A stretch of 47,545 bases of DNA, taken from contig CAJXOJ010000016.1 of assembly GCA_913057515.1 (NCBI GenBank), positions 1 through 47,545 on the forward strand, in the 5' to 3' direction. This DNA comes from an uncultured Cycloclasticus sp. Lineage in GTDB: Bacteria > Pseudomonadota > Gammaproteobacteria > Methylococcales > Cycloclasticaceae. The notes beneath the pieces were generated by a model, which was not told where the DNA came from, did no database searches, and worked only from the letters and a program-made list of their open reading frames with translations. Positions 9,067-18,660 of the stretch are shown here, piece after piece (positions within the stretch are counted from its first letter, which is position 1; every line of letters starts with the position of its first letter). The position numbers and the translations under genes are program-made.

Positions 9067-9489
9067 ATGCACCAAAAAGAAATCGAACTACCAAGGAAAC
9101 TGGTTAACAAACTTTTACACCACGCCCAGTTATCACAAGAGATAGAGGCCTGCGGCTTTGTCGGCAAAGACGAGTCAGATAACTATACCTGCTACCCAGT
9201 GGAAAATATTGCCGAAACACCCTCTAAACGCTTTTTAATGGCCCCTGAAGAACAAATAAGCACGATGAAAGCCATGCGTGATAAGGAGGAAAGTCTTTTC
9301 GCTATTTATCACTCTCATCCAACTGCACCCGCTAGACCATCAGCAACCGACATTGAGCTATCCTCTTACCCAGATGCTTATTATCTGATTATCTCCCTAA
9401 ACACCAAGGGTGTACTAGAAATGCGCTGTTTCCAGTTATTGCACGACGAAAACATTGTCGAAATCACCCTCACGATGAGTGAAGAATAA
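9067..9489 (+). CDS. JAMM/MPN (M67-type) metallopeptidase
   Basis: A 140-aa single-domain JAMM protease. The zinc motif is complete: Glu27 in EACG, then His82, His84, Ser92 and Asp95 in HSHPTAPARPSATD. Stand-alone bacterial JAMM proteins of this size, such as Mec, remove C-terminal extensions or sulfur carriers from ubiquitin-like MoaD/ThiS proteins, and often sit beside moeB or thiF. Here it follows prmC by 15 bp with an AAGG ribosome site, and no ubiquitin-like or E1-like gene is in the window. In Pseudomonas moeB occupies the position after prmC. The protease fold is confident, the substrate unknown. Confidence 0.85.
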   Translation: MHQKEIELPRKLVNKLLHHAQLSQEIEACGFVGKDESDNYTCYPVENIAETPSKRFLMAPEEQISTMKAMRDKEESLFAIYHSHPTAPARPSATDIELSSYPDAYYLIISLNTKGVLEMRCFQLLHDENIVEITLTMSEE

Positions 9490-9496
9490 AACCCAG

Positions 9497-9874
9497 TTAT
9501 TGCTTATCAAGGTCTGTGTTACCAGGCTCTAGGCTTGAGAAATACATGGCGCGTTTTAGTTTACTTCTAGGCTCATTTGCATAGTTACTTAATATATATG
9601 CTTCTCGATAGGCCTCTACCGCGTCATTGTATTTTTTTAAGTGCATATGCGCATCACCGACTAACAACCAGCCTTTTACAGTCGGTTCAGTTTTAAGTTT
9701 TTCGGTAATACGAGCAATCTCTTGCTCAACGTTCACCGCAGCCGCCTCTTCTGTTGCTACGGCCTTAGCCGCTCCCCCTCCTTGAGACAACTCCGCGCTA
9801 TTTTTAGTTGCTTGACTACACGCAGCCAAGCATAGCGCGACAACAAAAACACTCAACACCTTCAATACACTCAT
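9497..9874 (-). CDS. Small TPR-containing lipoprotein
   Basis: A 125-aa protein with lipoprotein signal peptide ending CLAAC (lipid Cys19), a low-complexity Ala/Glu linker, then about one and a half TPR-like helices (GWLLVGDAHMHLKKYNDAVEAYREAYIL). The C-terminal part resembles TPR segments of CcmH/NrfG-type proteins. The ATG at 9874 has GAGG 5 nt upstream and places the signal peptide at residue 1; an ATG nine codons earlier lacks this. It follows gatB by 49 bp on the same strand and converges with the JAMM gene, their stops only 7 bp apart. Function unknown. Confidence 0.78.
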   Translation of the reverse strand: MSVLKVLSVFVVALCLAACSQATKNSAELSQGGGAAKAVATEEAAAVNVEQEIARITEKLKTEPTVKGWLLVGDAHMHLKKYNDAVEAYREAYILSNYANEPRSKLKRAMYFSSLEPGNTDLDKQ

Positions 9875-9900
9875 AATAACCTCGACATTTATTCTAAACA

Positions 9901-9917
9901 TTAACGTAACACGTTAA
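9901..9917. repeat. Perfect inverted repeat upstream of the small lipoprotein
   Basis: TTAACGT (9901-9907) and ACGTTAA (9911-9917) form a 7-bp perfect palindrome with a 3-bp spacer, between gatB and the lipoprotein gene. There is no T-run, so it is not a typical terminator. A regulator-binding site is possible, but this is inference. Confidence 0.35.
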
Positions 9918-9923
9918 GACAAA

Positions 9924-11357
9924 TTAGCCTTTCAATTTACTTTGCAGTAATTTATTTAGCTCTTGAGGATTGGCTTTCCCTTGCGTTTGCTTCATCAATT
10001 GGCCTACAAAAAAGCCGATCATCTTCGTTTTTCCGGCTCTAAATTGCTCCACCTGATCGATATTGTCAGCCATTAGTTGATCGATCATTTTTTCAAGCTC
10101 ACCCGTATCAGAAATCTGCTTTAAACCTTCTCGCTCAATCAGCTCATCGGCAGAATGCTCACTTGACCACATCAACTCAAGCACTTGCTTAGCTATTTTC
10201 CCAGAAATGGTTTGATCCGCTATTCGCTTTACCAAACCACCCAAACGTTCAGCACTCACGGGGCTACTTACAATCTCAATATTATGTTGGTTCAAGGCAG
10301 CACTCAGTTCACCCATCACCCAATTTGCAACCAGCTTAGCCTCTCCATCAGAAAAATTAACCGCATCTTCATAATAATCAGCCATTGCTCGTTGCGTTGT
10401 GAGCACCTCTGAGTCGTAGCCATTTAAACCATATTGCTGCTTAAAGCGCTGCTTTTTAGCTGCCGGTAATTCTGGCAAACTATCTCGCATTTCATCTAAG
10501 AGCGCTGATGTTATTGCTACAGGTAACAAGTCTGGGCAGGGGAAGTAACGGTAATCGTTTGCCTCTTCTTTAGAACGCATCGAACGTGTTTCATCTTTAT
10601 TCGCATCATACAAACGAGTTTCTTGAACCACCTTAGCACCTGACTCAATAACATCAATCTGACGTTCAACTTCATGCGCAATCGCTTTTTCAATAAAACG
10701 AAAAGAGTTTAAGTTTTTAATCTCCGCACGTGTGCCAAACTCATCTTGCCCTACCGGCCTAACCGACACGTTCACATCACAACGAAAAGAACCCTCCTGC
10801 ATATTGCCATCACAAATACCCAAGTATTGCACCAATGTATGCAACTTTTTAACATAGGCAACTGCTTCTGCCGCTGAGCGCATATCAGGTTCAGAAACAA
10901 TTTCAAGCAGAGGAGTGCCGGCACGGTTAAGGTCAATACCTGTCATACCATGATAATCTTCGTGTAGTGATTTGCCCGCATCTTCCTCTAGATGAGCCCG
11001 AGTCACACCAATTGTTTTAGTATCACCATCAACTTCGATATCCAGTTGCCCTAAACCCACAATAGGTTTATCAAACTGGCTCGTTTGGTAGCCCTTGGGC
11101 AAATCGGGATAAAAATAATTTTTACGCGCAAACACTGAAAAGGGCGCAATATGCGCGCCAATGGCTAGACCAAACTTTACCGCGAAACGAACTGCTTGTT
11201 CATTTAATACCGGTAAAGTACCAGGCAAGCCTAAGTCAACTGCACAGGCTTGAGTGTTAGGTTCTGCTCCATACGCTGTTGAGGCACTAGAAAAAATTTT
11301 AGATTTGGTCGCTAACTGAGCATGAATTTCAAGCCCAATAACTGTTTCCCATTGCAT
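9924..11357 (-). CDS. gatB: Asp-tRNA(Asn)/Glu-tRNA(Gln) amidotransferase subunit B
   Basis: The protein has 477 aa. It is the kinase and tRNA-binding subunit of GatCAB, which converts misacylated Asp-tRNA-Asn or Glu-tRNA-Gln to the amide form. The N-terminus [15 protein letters not shown], the motif [16 protein letters not shown] and [10 protein letters not shown] are diagnostic; the C-terminus is the YqeY/GatB tail domain. The ATG at 11357 is preceded by AGGAGG 7 nt upstream and by the gatA stop 2 bp away. A longer frame back to 11402 would only read through the end of gatA. Confidence 0.98.
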   Translation of the reverse strand: MQWETVIGLEIHAQLATKSKIFSSASTAYGAEPNTQACAVDLGLPGTLPVLNEQAVRFAVKFGLAIGAHIAPFSVFARKNYFYPDLPKGYQTSQFDKPIVGLGQLDIEVDGDTKTIGVTRAHLEEDAGKSLHEDYHGMTGIDLNRAGTPLLEIVSEPDMRSAAEAVAYVKKLHTLVQYLGICDGNMQEGSFRCDVNVSVRPVGQDEFGTRAEIKNLNSFRFIEKAIAHEVERQIDVIESGAKVVQETRLYDANKDETRSMRSKEEANDYRYFPCPDLLPVAITSALLDEMRDSLPELPAAKKQRFKQQYGLNGYDSEVLTTQRAMADYYEDAVNFSDGEAKLVANWVMGELSAALNQHNIEIVSSPVSAERLGGLVKRIADQTISGKIAKQVLELMWSSEHSADELIEREGLKQISDTGELEKMIDQLMADNIDQVEQFRAGKTKMIGFFVGQLMKQTQGKANPQELNKLLQSKLKG

Positions 11358-11359
11358 GA

Positions 11360-12823
11360 TTAAGCCTCCTGTTCGTAACCCGTTGGCACAGCAAGATGCC
11401 AATCGGTTAATTGTTGATATTGATGCCCTACATTTAACAAGCGAGACTCCTCAAAATAGTTACCAATTAATTGCATCCCTACTGGTTTTTTATCCACAAA
11501 GCCACAAGGCACCGACATGGCTGGTAAACCTGCTAGGTTGACACCAATAGTAAAAATATCTGACAGATACATCGAAACAGGGTCATCTTTTTTCTCACCT
11601 GAAGTAAAAGCAACTGAGGGTGCTGTTGCACTGGCGATAACATCCACTTCTTTAAACGCATCCACAAAGTCTTGTTTAATTAAGCGACGAACCTGCTGCG
11701 CTTTTTTGTAATACGCGTCGTAATAACCGGCCGATAAAACATAGGCTCCCATCATAACCCGACGCTTTACCTCATTACCAAAGCCTTCTCCACGCGAGCG
11801 CTTATAGAGGTCTTCCAAATCTTTCGGTGATTCACAGCGATGGCCAAAACGAACACCATCAAAACGCGACAAATTAGCAGAACATTCAGCAGGCGCCACC
11901 ACGTAATATGCCGGCACTGATAAGTTAATATTCGGCAGACTAATTTCTTTTATAATCGCCCCGGCTGATTTCAACGCATCGACCGCTGCTTCAACTTTCT
12001 CGCGTATATCAACATCAAGCTCTTCGGTAAAAAACTCTTTCGGTAAACCGACCCTCAAACCTTTTATAGAGTCACCTAAACCCGCTAGCAAATCATCCAT
12101 AGGCTTATCGACACTAGTCGAATCCTTTTCATCAAAACCTGACATAGCTTGCAACATAATGGCAGCGTCTTCAGCGCTTTTTGCCATCGCCCCGCCTTGA
12201 TCTAGGCTAGACGCAAACGCAATCATTCCATAACGTGACACTCGCCCATACGTTGGCTTAATGCCTGTAATACCGCAAAAAGCCGCTGGCTGACGAATAG
12301 AACCGCCGGTATCAGTGCCACTGGCCAAGGGTGCTAAACGAGCCGCTACAGCTGCTGCAGAACCACCGGAAGAGCCACCTGGAACCGTTTCTAAATCCCA
12401 AGGGTTTTTTACACCGCCATAAAAACTCGTTTCATTAGAGGAGCCCATCGCAAACTCATCCATATTGGTTTTACCCAACATAACGGCACCGGCTAACTCT
12501 AATTTGTTAACGGCAGTAGCGGTATAGGGCGCAACAAAATTATCCAACATTTTTGAACCACAACTCGTCCTCAAGCCTTGTGTACAAAATATATCTTTAT
12601 GCAGCAAAGGAATACCTGTTAACAAGCCGCCCTCACCTGATGCAATTATCTTATCTGCTTGCTGCGCGGTAGACAGCGCCACCTCTTCATTTGAAGTAAT
12701 AACGCTGTTTAATTCGCCATCAAAATGCTTTATCCTCGCCAGAAAATATTGGCTCAGCTCAACACTTGATACCTCTTTACTGCGAAGACTCGCAGACAGT
12801 TCTTTTAGTGATTTGTTATACAT
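11360..12823 (-). CDS. gatA: Asp-tRNA(Asn)/Glu-tRNA(Gln) amidotransferase subunit A
   Basis: The protein has 487 aa from the ATG at 12823. It is the amidase subunit that frees ammonia from glutamine. The amidase-signature triad is visible as Lys76 (LLHKD), Ser151 (PGGSSGGS) and Ser175 ([10 protein letters not shown]), with the spacing usual for GatA. Upstream GTG and TTG codons at 12835 and 12832 are alternative starts; the ATG aligns best with the usual N-terminus. It sits between gatC (24 bp) and gatB (2 bp) in a gatCAB operon. Confidence 0.97.
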   Translation of the reverse strand: MYNKSLKELSASLRSKEVSSVELSQYFLARIKHFDGELNSVITSNEEVALSTAQQADKIIASGEGGLLTGIPLLHKDIFCTQGLRTSCGSKMLDNFVAPYTATAVNKLELAGAVMLGKTNMDEFAMGSSNETSFYGGVKNPWDLETVPGGSSGGSAAAVAARLAPLASGTDTGGSIRQPAAFCGITGIKPTYGRVSRYGMIAFASSLDQGGAMAKSAEDAAIMLQAMSGFDEKDSTSVDKPMDDLLAGLGDSIKGLRVGLPKEFFTEELDVDIREKVEAAVDALKSAGAIIKEISLPNINLSVPAYYVVAPAECSANLSRFDGVRFGHRCESPKDLEDLYKRSRGEGFGNEVKRRVMMGAYVLSAGYYDAYYKKAQQVRRLIKQDFVDAFKEVDVIASATAPSVAFTSGEKKDDPVSMYLSDIFTIGVNLAGLPAMSVPCGFVDKKPVGMQLIGNYFEESRLLNVGHQYQQLTDWHLAVPTGYEQEA

Positions 12824-12847
12824 TTTTAGCAACACTCATTCATTCTA

Positions 12848-13135
12848 TTAATCGATCACGCGTGGCACTAGGAACAAACCATCTTCTATCGCCGGTGCAT
12901 TTTCCTGTAAAACATCACGCTGATTAGTTTCCAAAACAACATCAGCTCTAAGACGTTGCGATTGATCTAATGGATGAGCCATCGGTTCAATGTCAGAGGT
13001 GTCAACTTGATTCATCTGTTCTACAAGCACCATGATGTTGGATAAATCTGACGCATATGATTCAACTTGCTCTGGCTCAATACCAAGCCTCGCCAAATGT
13101 GCGATTTTCAGTACATCTTCTGACTGAATTGACAT
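12848..13135 (-). CDS. gatC: Asp-tRNA(Asn)/Glu-tRNA(Gln) amidotransferase subunit C
   Basis: The protein has 95 aa and is the small subunit that wraps around GatA and stabilises the complex. Typical features are VLKIAHLARLGIEPEQVE near the start, then LVEQMNQVDTSDIEPMAHPLD, and the C-terminal FLVPRVID. AAGGAG lies 9 nt before the ATG. It is the first gene of gatCAB and is divergent from mreB, an arrangement also seen in Pseudomonas. Confidence 0.97.
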   Translation of the reverse strand: MSIQSEDVLKIAHLARLGIEPEQVESYASDLSNIMVLVEQMNQVDTSDIEPMAHPLDQSQRLRADVVLETNQRDVLQENAPAIEDGLFLVPRVID

Positions 13136-13211
13136 AAAATGACTCCTTTATTTAATTCCATCTTTAAAACCGTGCAAATTAACACAATTCGCGTCTTGCC
13201 CAAAGAGGTAA

Positions 13212-14303
<1,092 letters not shown>

Positions 14304-14321
14304 GAAAAAAGGTTATTCGCC

Positions 14322-15206
14322 ATAAAACCCATTTTCTCAAAAGGCCCCGCTACAAGCTCTCGCTTTATTGCCGTCGTCCTTATTTCTATTTTGCTACTGC
14401 TCTTAGCGCAGCAAACTAATCAGCTCACACGCCTTAAAGATAGTCTCTCGTTTGTCGTACACCCCGTATTGGTTGCTGTTGACCTACCCATCAGACTATA
14501 TAACTGGCTCACTGAAAGCACAGCTGAACTATCAGATTTAGTTGAGGAAAATCATCGCCTCAAATCCGACCTGTTATTATTAAAAGTCAAACTACAAAAA
14601 TTTAAGGCACTTGAAAAAGAAAACACTCGCTTACATAGCCTACTTGAGTCCTCATTCAAAATAGGTGAACAATTTATCTCTGCCTCTCTAATTAAAGTAA
14701 ACCAAAATCCAAATACGACCCATATCGTCATCGATAAAGGCAGTCGCTTCAACTTATATAAAGGCCAAGCTGCTCTTAACGAAAACGGTGTGCTGGGCCA
14801 AATTATAAATGTTCACCCCCTCACCTCCTCCATCATGCTCATTACCGACCCTAATCACGCAATACCGGTAGAAATCAACAGAACTGGGTTAAGAACAATA
14901 GCCTCTGGTAGTGGAACCCAAAACACACTAACACTGCCATACCTCCCGCATAATGCCGATATCAAGATAGGTGATTTACTCACAACATCTGGGCTAGGTG
15001 GCGTTTTTCCAACGGGTTATCCGGTTGCCATTGTGACCAAGCTCACCCCAATGCCTGGTGAAGCCTTTATGCATGCTGAAGCTAAAACCATTGCCAAGAT
15101 AGATAGTACCCGTAACATCTTATTAGTGTGGAGCAAACAGGAGCCCATTCCTCTTTTACCGGGTGCAGTCGAAGACCCTGAGCCGCTAACAACTGATGCA
15201 CGCTAA
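14322..15206 (+). CDS. mreC: Rod-shape determining protein MreC, apparent ATA start
   Basis: About 294 aa. MreC is a bitopic membrane protein linking MreB to PBP2 in the periplasm. It has one N-terminal membrane segment (FIAVVLISILLLLLA), a coiled coil (about 65-105) and the double beta-barrel C-domain with VVIDKGS-like and GDLLTTSGLGGVFPTGYPVA motifs. The frame opens IKPIFSKGPA, matching the conserved MKPIFSRGP start, but the Met codon is ATA (14322). AAAAAAGG lies 9 nt before it. No ATG, GTG or TTG lies between the preceding stop and TTG 14391; starting there would cut the membrane helix. Either ATA is used or the base is a sequence error. Confidence 0.93.
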   Translation: MKPIFSKGPATSSRFIAVVLISILLLLLAQQTNQLTRLKDSLSFVVHPVLVAVDLPIRLYNWLTESTAELSDLVEENHRLKSDLLLLKVKLQKFKALEKENTRLHSLLESSFKIGEQFISASLIKVNQNPNTTHIVIDKGSRFNLYKGQAALNENGVLGQIINVHPLTSSIMLITDPNHAIPVEINRTGLRTIASGSGTQNTLTLPYLPHNADIKIGDLLTTSGLGGVFPTGYPVAIVTKLTPMPGEAFMHAEAKTIAKIDSTRNILLVWSKQEPIPLLPGAVEDPEPLTTDAR

Positions 15207-15681
15207 CTCATCCGGCGGGATCGTTATTGCTTTAACTATATTTTTTTCCATGTGCCTCTGTATTGCACCTTGGCCTGATCAAGTCGCTATTTTGATGCCA
15301 AACTGGACCTTGCTAACCTTAATGTATTGGAGCATCGCCTTACCTCATAAAGTCAGCATCTTTTCAGGCTTTATAGTCGGCTTACTATTTGATGTATTAA
15401 CAGGTAGCCTGCTAGGCCATCAGGCCCTCATATTCAGCATGGCAGCATTTTTTTGCCACTCTTTTTACTCACGCTTTAGAAACTATCGAATCTGGCAGCA
15501 GTCTATTTCTATTTTGGTATTTTTAGTTTCTATAAAGCTATTATCTTTATGGATTGAGCGATTTACTCTCCACACAGGATATACCTATCAACACGGCATC
15601 CAAGTGTTTATAAGTGCCATGAGTTGGCCGATCGTTTTTGCAAGTTTACGTTATGTCAGAAGACGCTTTAGAGTGCAATAG
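15196..15681 (+). CDS. mreD: Rod-shape determining protein MreD
   Basis: A 161-aa polytopic inner-membrane protein with five or so hydrophobic segments. The pattern APWPDQVAILMPNWTLLTLMYW then ALPHKVSIFSGFIVGLLFDVLTGSLLG matches gammaproteobacterial MreD. It works with MreC and RodA-PBP2 in the elongasome. The start overlaps the end of mreC by 11 bp, suggesting coupled translation, and mrdA follows 6 bp after its stop. Confidence 0.95.
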   Translation: MHANSSGGIVIALTIFFSMCLCIAPWPDQVAILMPNWTLLTLMYWSIALPHKVSIFSGFIVGLLFDVLTGSLLGHQALIFSMAAFFCHSFYSRFRNYRIWQQSISILVFLVSIKLLSLWIERFTLHTGYTYQHGIQVFISAMSWPIVFASLRYVRRRFRVQ

Positions 15682-15687
15682 AACACG

Positions 15688-17517
15688 ATGAAAACCCATT
15701 TCGACCTCAAAAGCTCACTGCAAGAAAACCGACTTTTTCTCGTACGTGCTACCACGCTCATCATTTTTGTTCTTATCTTATTTTTTGCGCTCATTGCTCG
15801 ATTGACTTATTTACAAATTGAAACTCACGAGAAATACGCAAACCTTGCCCAAAACAATCGCGTTAAACTCTCTGTTGTTAGCCCTGTACGAGGTTTAATT
15901 TTCGATACGCACGGTCGTGTTCTGGCTGAAAACAACCCTAGTTATAGCCTCGAGCTAGTCCCAGAACAGGTTCAAGATATAGCAAAAACAATCAAGCAGT
16001 TAAGCGCTTTACTACCGATTACTGATGAGGAAAAAAGGCTTTTCGAAAAACGTAGAAAACAAAACAAGCGATTTGCTAGCGTGCCGCTAAGAAACCGACT
16101 CAGCGATACCGAAGTGGCTATTTTTTCTGCCAATCGTCACTTATTCCCAGGTGTCGATATTCAGGCCCGCCCGTTACGACACTACCCCTTCCCAGAATTG
16201 ACCTCTCATGTCGTTGGTTATGTCGGTGCTATCAATGAGAAAGAGCTTAAAACCATCAACCAGGTGAATTACCGAGGCTCGCGGTTTATTGGTAAAACAG
16301 GTATCGAAAGGACCTACGAAACTGAACTTCATGGATATGTGGGGTATCAACAAACAGAAAATACCGCGCAAGGCAGGTCATTAAAAGTACTGAGCTACAC
16401 ACCTCCGTTATCGGGCAGCAATCTAACTTTACATTTGGATATCGATCTACAAAAAATCGCCTATGATGCGCTCGGCGATTACACCGGTAGCGTGGTCGCG
16501 ATAGACACCCGTACTGGTGCTGTTCGTGCGTTGGTTAGCAAACCAGGGTTCAATGCCAATCTATTCGCCAAAGGCATTGATCAAACTTCATATAACCAGT
16601 TAAAAAACTCGTCAAAGCGCCCTTTGTTTAATCGATCTCTTCGTGGACAATATCCACCGGGATCTACGCTAAAACCCTTTATAGGGCTAGCGGGCCTCGA
16701 TTACAACGCCATTCACCCACATCAAAAAATTTACTGCCCGGGCTTTTACCAACTACCGAAACAAAGCCACAAGTATCGTGATTGGAAAAAAACTGGTCAT
16801 GGTATGACCACACTTCACGACTCCATCGTCCAATCATGCGATGTGTATTATTATGTCTTGGCTCATGAATTAGAAGTCGACCGGATGCACCATTTTTTAC
16901 ATAAATTTGGCTTTGGCCAAAAAACAGGTATCGATATCCTCGGTGAAAGGCCAGGCTTATTACCCTCTCGTGAATGGAAAAAGCGTACCCGAAATCAAGT
17001 TTGGTACCCAGGCGAAACACTCATTGCTGGCATTGGGCAAGGTTTCAATTTAACCACCCCGCTGCAATTAGCTCATGCTACTGCTATTCTTGCGAACAAA
17101 GGTTCCGCACATACTCCGTCATTAGTCGCTAATATTAACAATAAAACTCAACCATTAACAAAAACCATACCGGTTCAATTAAATAAACCTCAACACTGGA
17201 ATTTAATTATTGATGCCATGTACGATGTCGTTAATGGTGCTCGAGGAACGGCTCGCAAAATAAAAGAAGGGGCTCCTTACAAAATTGCCGGCAAAACGGG
17301 TACCGCCCAAGTATTTACTATTAAGCAAGATGAGGAATATGATGAAGACTCCGTGGTAGAGCACCTCAAGGATCACGCTCTGTTTATAGCATTTGCACCG
17401 ACCAAAAATCCGCAGCTAGCCGTTGCTGTTATCGTCGAAAACGGTGGCCACGGAGGCTCCGTTGCCGCCCCCATTGCTCGTGCTGTTTTTGACCAATATA
17501 TGACCCCTGCCCCATGA
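15688..17517 (+). CDS. mrdA: Penicillin-binding protein 2 (elongation transpeptidase)
   Basis: A 609-aa class B PBP that cross-links peptidoglycan during elongation. A membrane anchor (about 20-40) is followed by the pedestal domain and the transpeptidase domain. Catalytic motifs are SxxK at 326-329 (PPGSTLKPF), SCD at 383-385 (the SxD variant usual in PBP2) and KTGT at 536-539. It overlaps rodA by 4 bp, so the two partner proteins are translationally coupled. Confidence 0.98.
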   Translation: MKTHFDLKSSLQENRLFLVRATTLIIFVLILFFALIARLTYLQIETHEKYANLAQNNRVKLSVVSPVRGLIFDTHGRVLAENNPSYSLELVPEQVQDIAKTIKQLSALLPITDEEKRLFEKRRKQNKRFASVPLRNRLSDTEVAIFSANRHLFPGVDIQARPLRHYPFPELTSHVVGYVGAINEKELKTINQVNYRGSRFIGKTGIERTYETELHGYVGYQQTENTAQGRSLKVLSYTPPLSGSNLTLHLDIDLQKIAYDALGDYTGSVVAIDTRTGAVRALVSKPGFNANLFAKGIDQTSYNQLKNSSKRPLFNRSLRGQYPPGSTLKPFIGLAGLDYNAIHPHQKIYCPGFYQLPKQSHKYRDWKKTGHGMTTLHDSIVQSCDVYYYVLAHELEVDRMHHFLHKFGFGQKTGIDILGERPGLLPSREWKKRTRNQVWYPGETLIAGIGQGFNLTTPLQLAHATAILANKGSAHTPSLVANINNKTQPLTKTIPVQLNKPQHWNLIIDAMYDVVNGARGTARKIKEGAPYKIAGKTGTAQVFTIKQDEEYDEDSVVEHLKDHALFIAFAPTKNPQLAVAVIVENGGHGGSVAAPIARAVFDQYMTPAP

Positions 17518-18650
17518 ACTGGTTATTCCAAAAAAACCCACAAACCAGCCACTACCATCAACGCAAAGGGAGTATTTTTCAGCGATTGCATATCGATTTG
17601 ACGCTACTTATTTTACTTGCCCTGTTATCTTCAATTGGCATTCTTATCTTAATGAGTGCTGGGCATGAAAATATGGGCTTACTAAACAGGCAGGCTACTC
17701 GCTTGGGTGTTGCTTTCATTGCGATGTTTATCGTCGCTCAAGTACCTCCGCATGTATTAAAAATGTTCGCCCCTTGGTTGTTTTTCTTGGGCAGCCTTTT
17801 ATTACTGGGGGTATTGTTTATGGGCGATATGGGCAAAGGTGCTCAGCGTTGGTTAGATTTAGGTTTCTTTCGATTCCAACCCTCTGAGTTATTAAAACTT
17901 GCAACACCCATGATGGTCGCTTGGTATCTAGCAGAAAGGCGACTGCCACCAAGTCACAAACATATCGCTCTTGCCACCGTTTTTATTGCCATCCCTACTG
18001 TATTGATTGCCAAACAGCCTGATTTAGGCACCTCAATTCTAATTGCCAGCTCAGGGTTAACGGTCCTCTTTCTTGCCGGCATTTCATGGAAAATAATCGC
18101 GTGGGTTATCGCTGCTGGCGCTAGCCTCGCTCCAGTGCTATGGAGCTTCATGAAGGACTACCAAAAACAGCGCGTGCTGACCTTTTTAAGCCCAGAGGAA
18201 GACCCATTAGGTGCTGGCTACCACATTATTCAGTCCAAAATTGCTATTGGCTCAGGTGGCGTCTATGGAAAAGGCTGGATGCACGGCTCTCAAGCACGCT
18301 TGGAGTTTTTACCTGAAAGCTCTACTGACTTTATTTTTGCTGTTTTCTCTGAAGAGTTCGGTTTAGTGGGATGTATTGCTCTGCTAAGTATTTATTTGCT
18401 GATATTTATACGTTCCATCTATATGGCTATACAGGCTCAAGATACCTTTTCAAGGTTACTCGCAGGTAGTTTATCACTCACTTTTTTTATCTATTTATTT
18501 GTAAACGTCGGCATGGTAACAGGTATTTTGCCCGTCGTTGGTGTACCCTTACCTCTAGTGAGTTATGGCGGCACCTCAATGGTTACCTTATTAATTGGTT
18601 TTGGCATATTAATGTCCATTCACACTCACCGTAAATTACTTTCTTCCTAA
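17514..18650 (+). CDS. mrdB: Peptidoglycan glycosyltransferase RodA
   Basis: A 378-aa SEDS-family polytopic protein that polymerises lipid II with PBP2. The motifs GAQRWLDLGFFRFQPSELLK, KQPDLGTSILI, LPESSTDFIFAVFSEEFG and VVGVPLPLVSYGGTS are diagnostic; the Asp in LPESSTDFIF corresponds to the loop needed for SEDS activity. Ten or so membrane segments are visible. The ATG overlaps the mrdA stop (ATGA). Confidence 0.98.
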   Translation: MNWLFQKNPQTSHYHQRKGSIFQRLHIDLTLLILLALLSSIGILILMSAGHENMGLLNRQATRLGVAFIAMFIVAQVPPHVLKMFAPWLFFLGSLLLLGVLFMGDMGKGAQRWLDLGFFRFQPSELLKLATPMMVAWYLAERRLPPSHKHIALATVFIAIPTVLIAKQPDLGTSILIASSGLTVLFLAGISWKIIAWVIAAGASLAPVLWSFMKDYQKQRVLTFLSPEEDPLGAGYHIIQSKIAIGSGGVYGKGWMHGSQARLEFLPESSTDFIFAVFSEEFGLVGCIALLSIYLLIFIRSIYMAIQAQDTFSRLLAGSLSLTFFIYLFVNVGMVTGILPVVGVPLPLVSYGGTSMVTLLIGFGILMSIHTHRKLLSS

Positions 18651-18660
18651 GGGTTTAGTT

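Noticed and set aside
11358-11402. Longer gatB start inside gatA
   Set aside because: The extra 15 residues lack similarity to GatB, while the ATG at 11357 has a perfect AGGAGG ribosome site.
16679-17020. A 113-aa open frame antisense to mrdA
   Set aside because: It lies wholly inside a well-supported PBP2 gene, has no recognisable motif and reflects the codon pattern of the sense strand.
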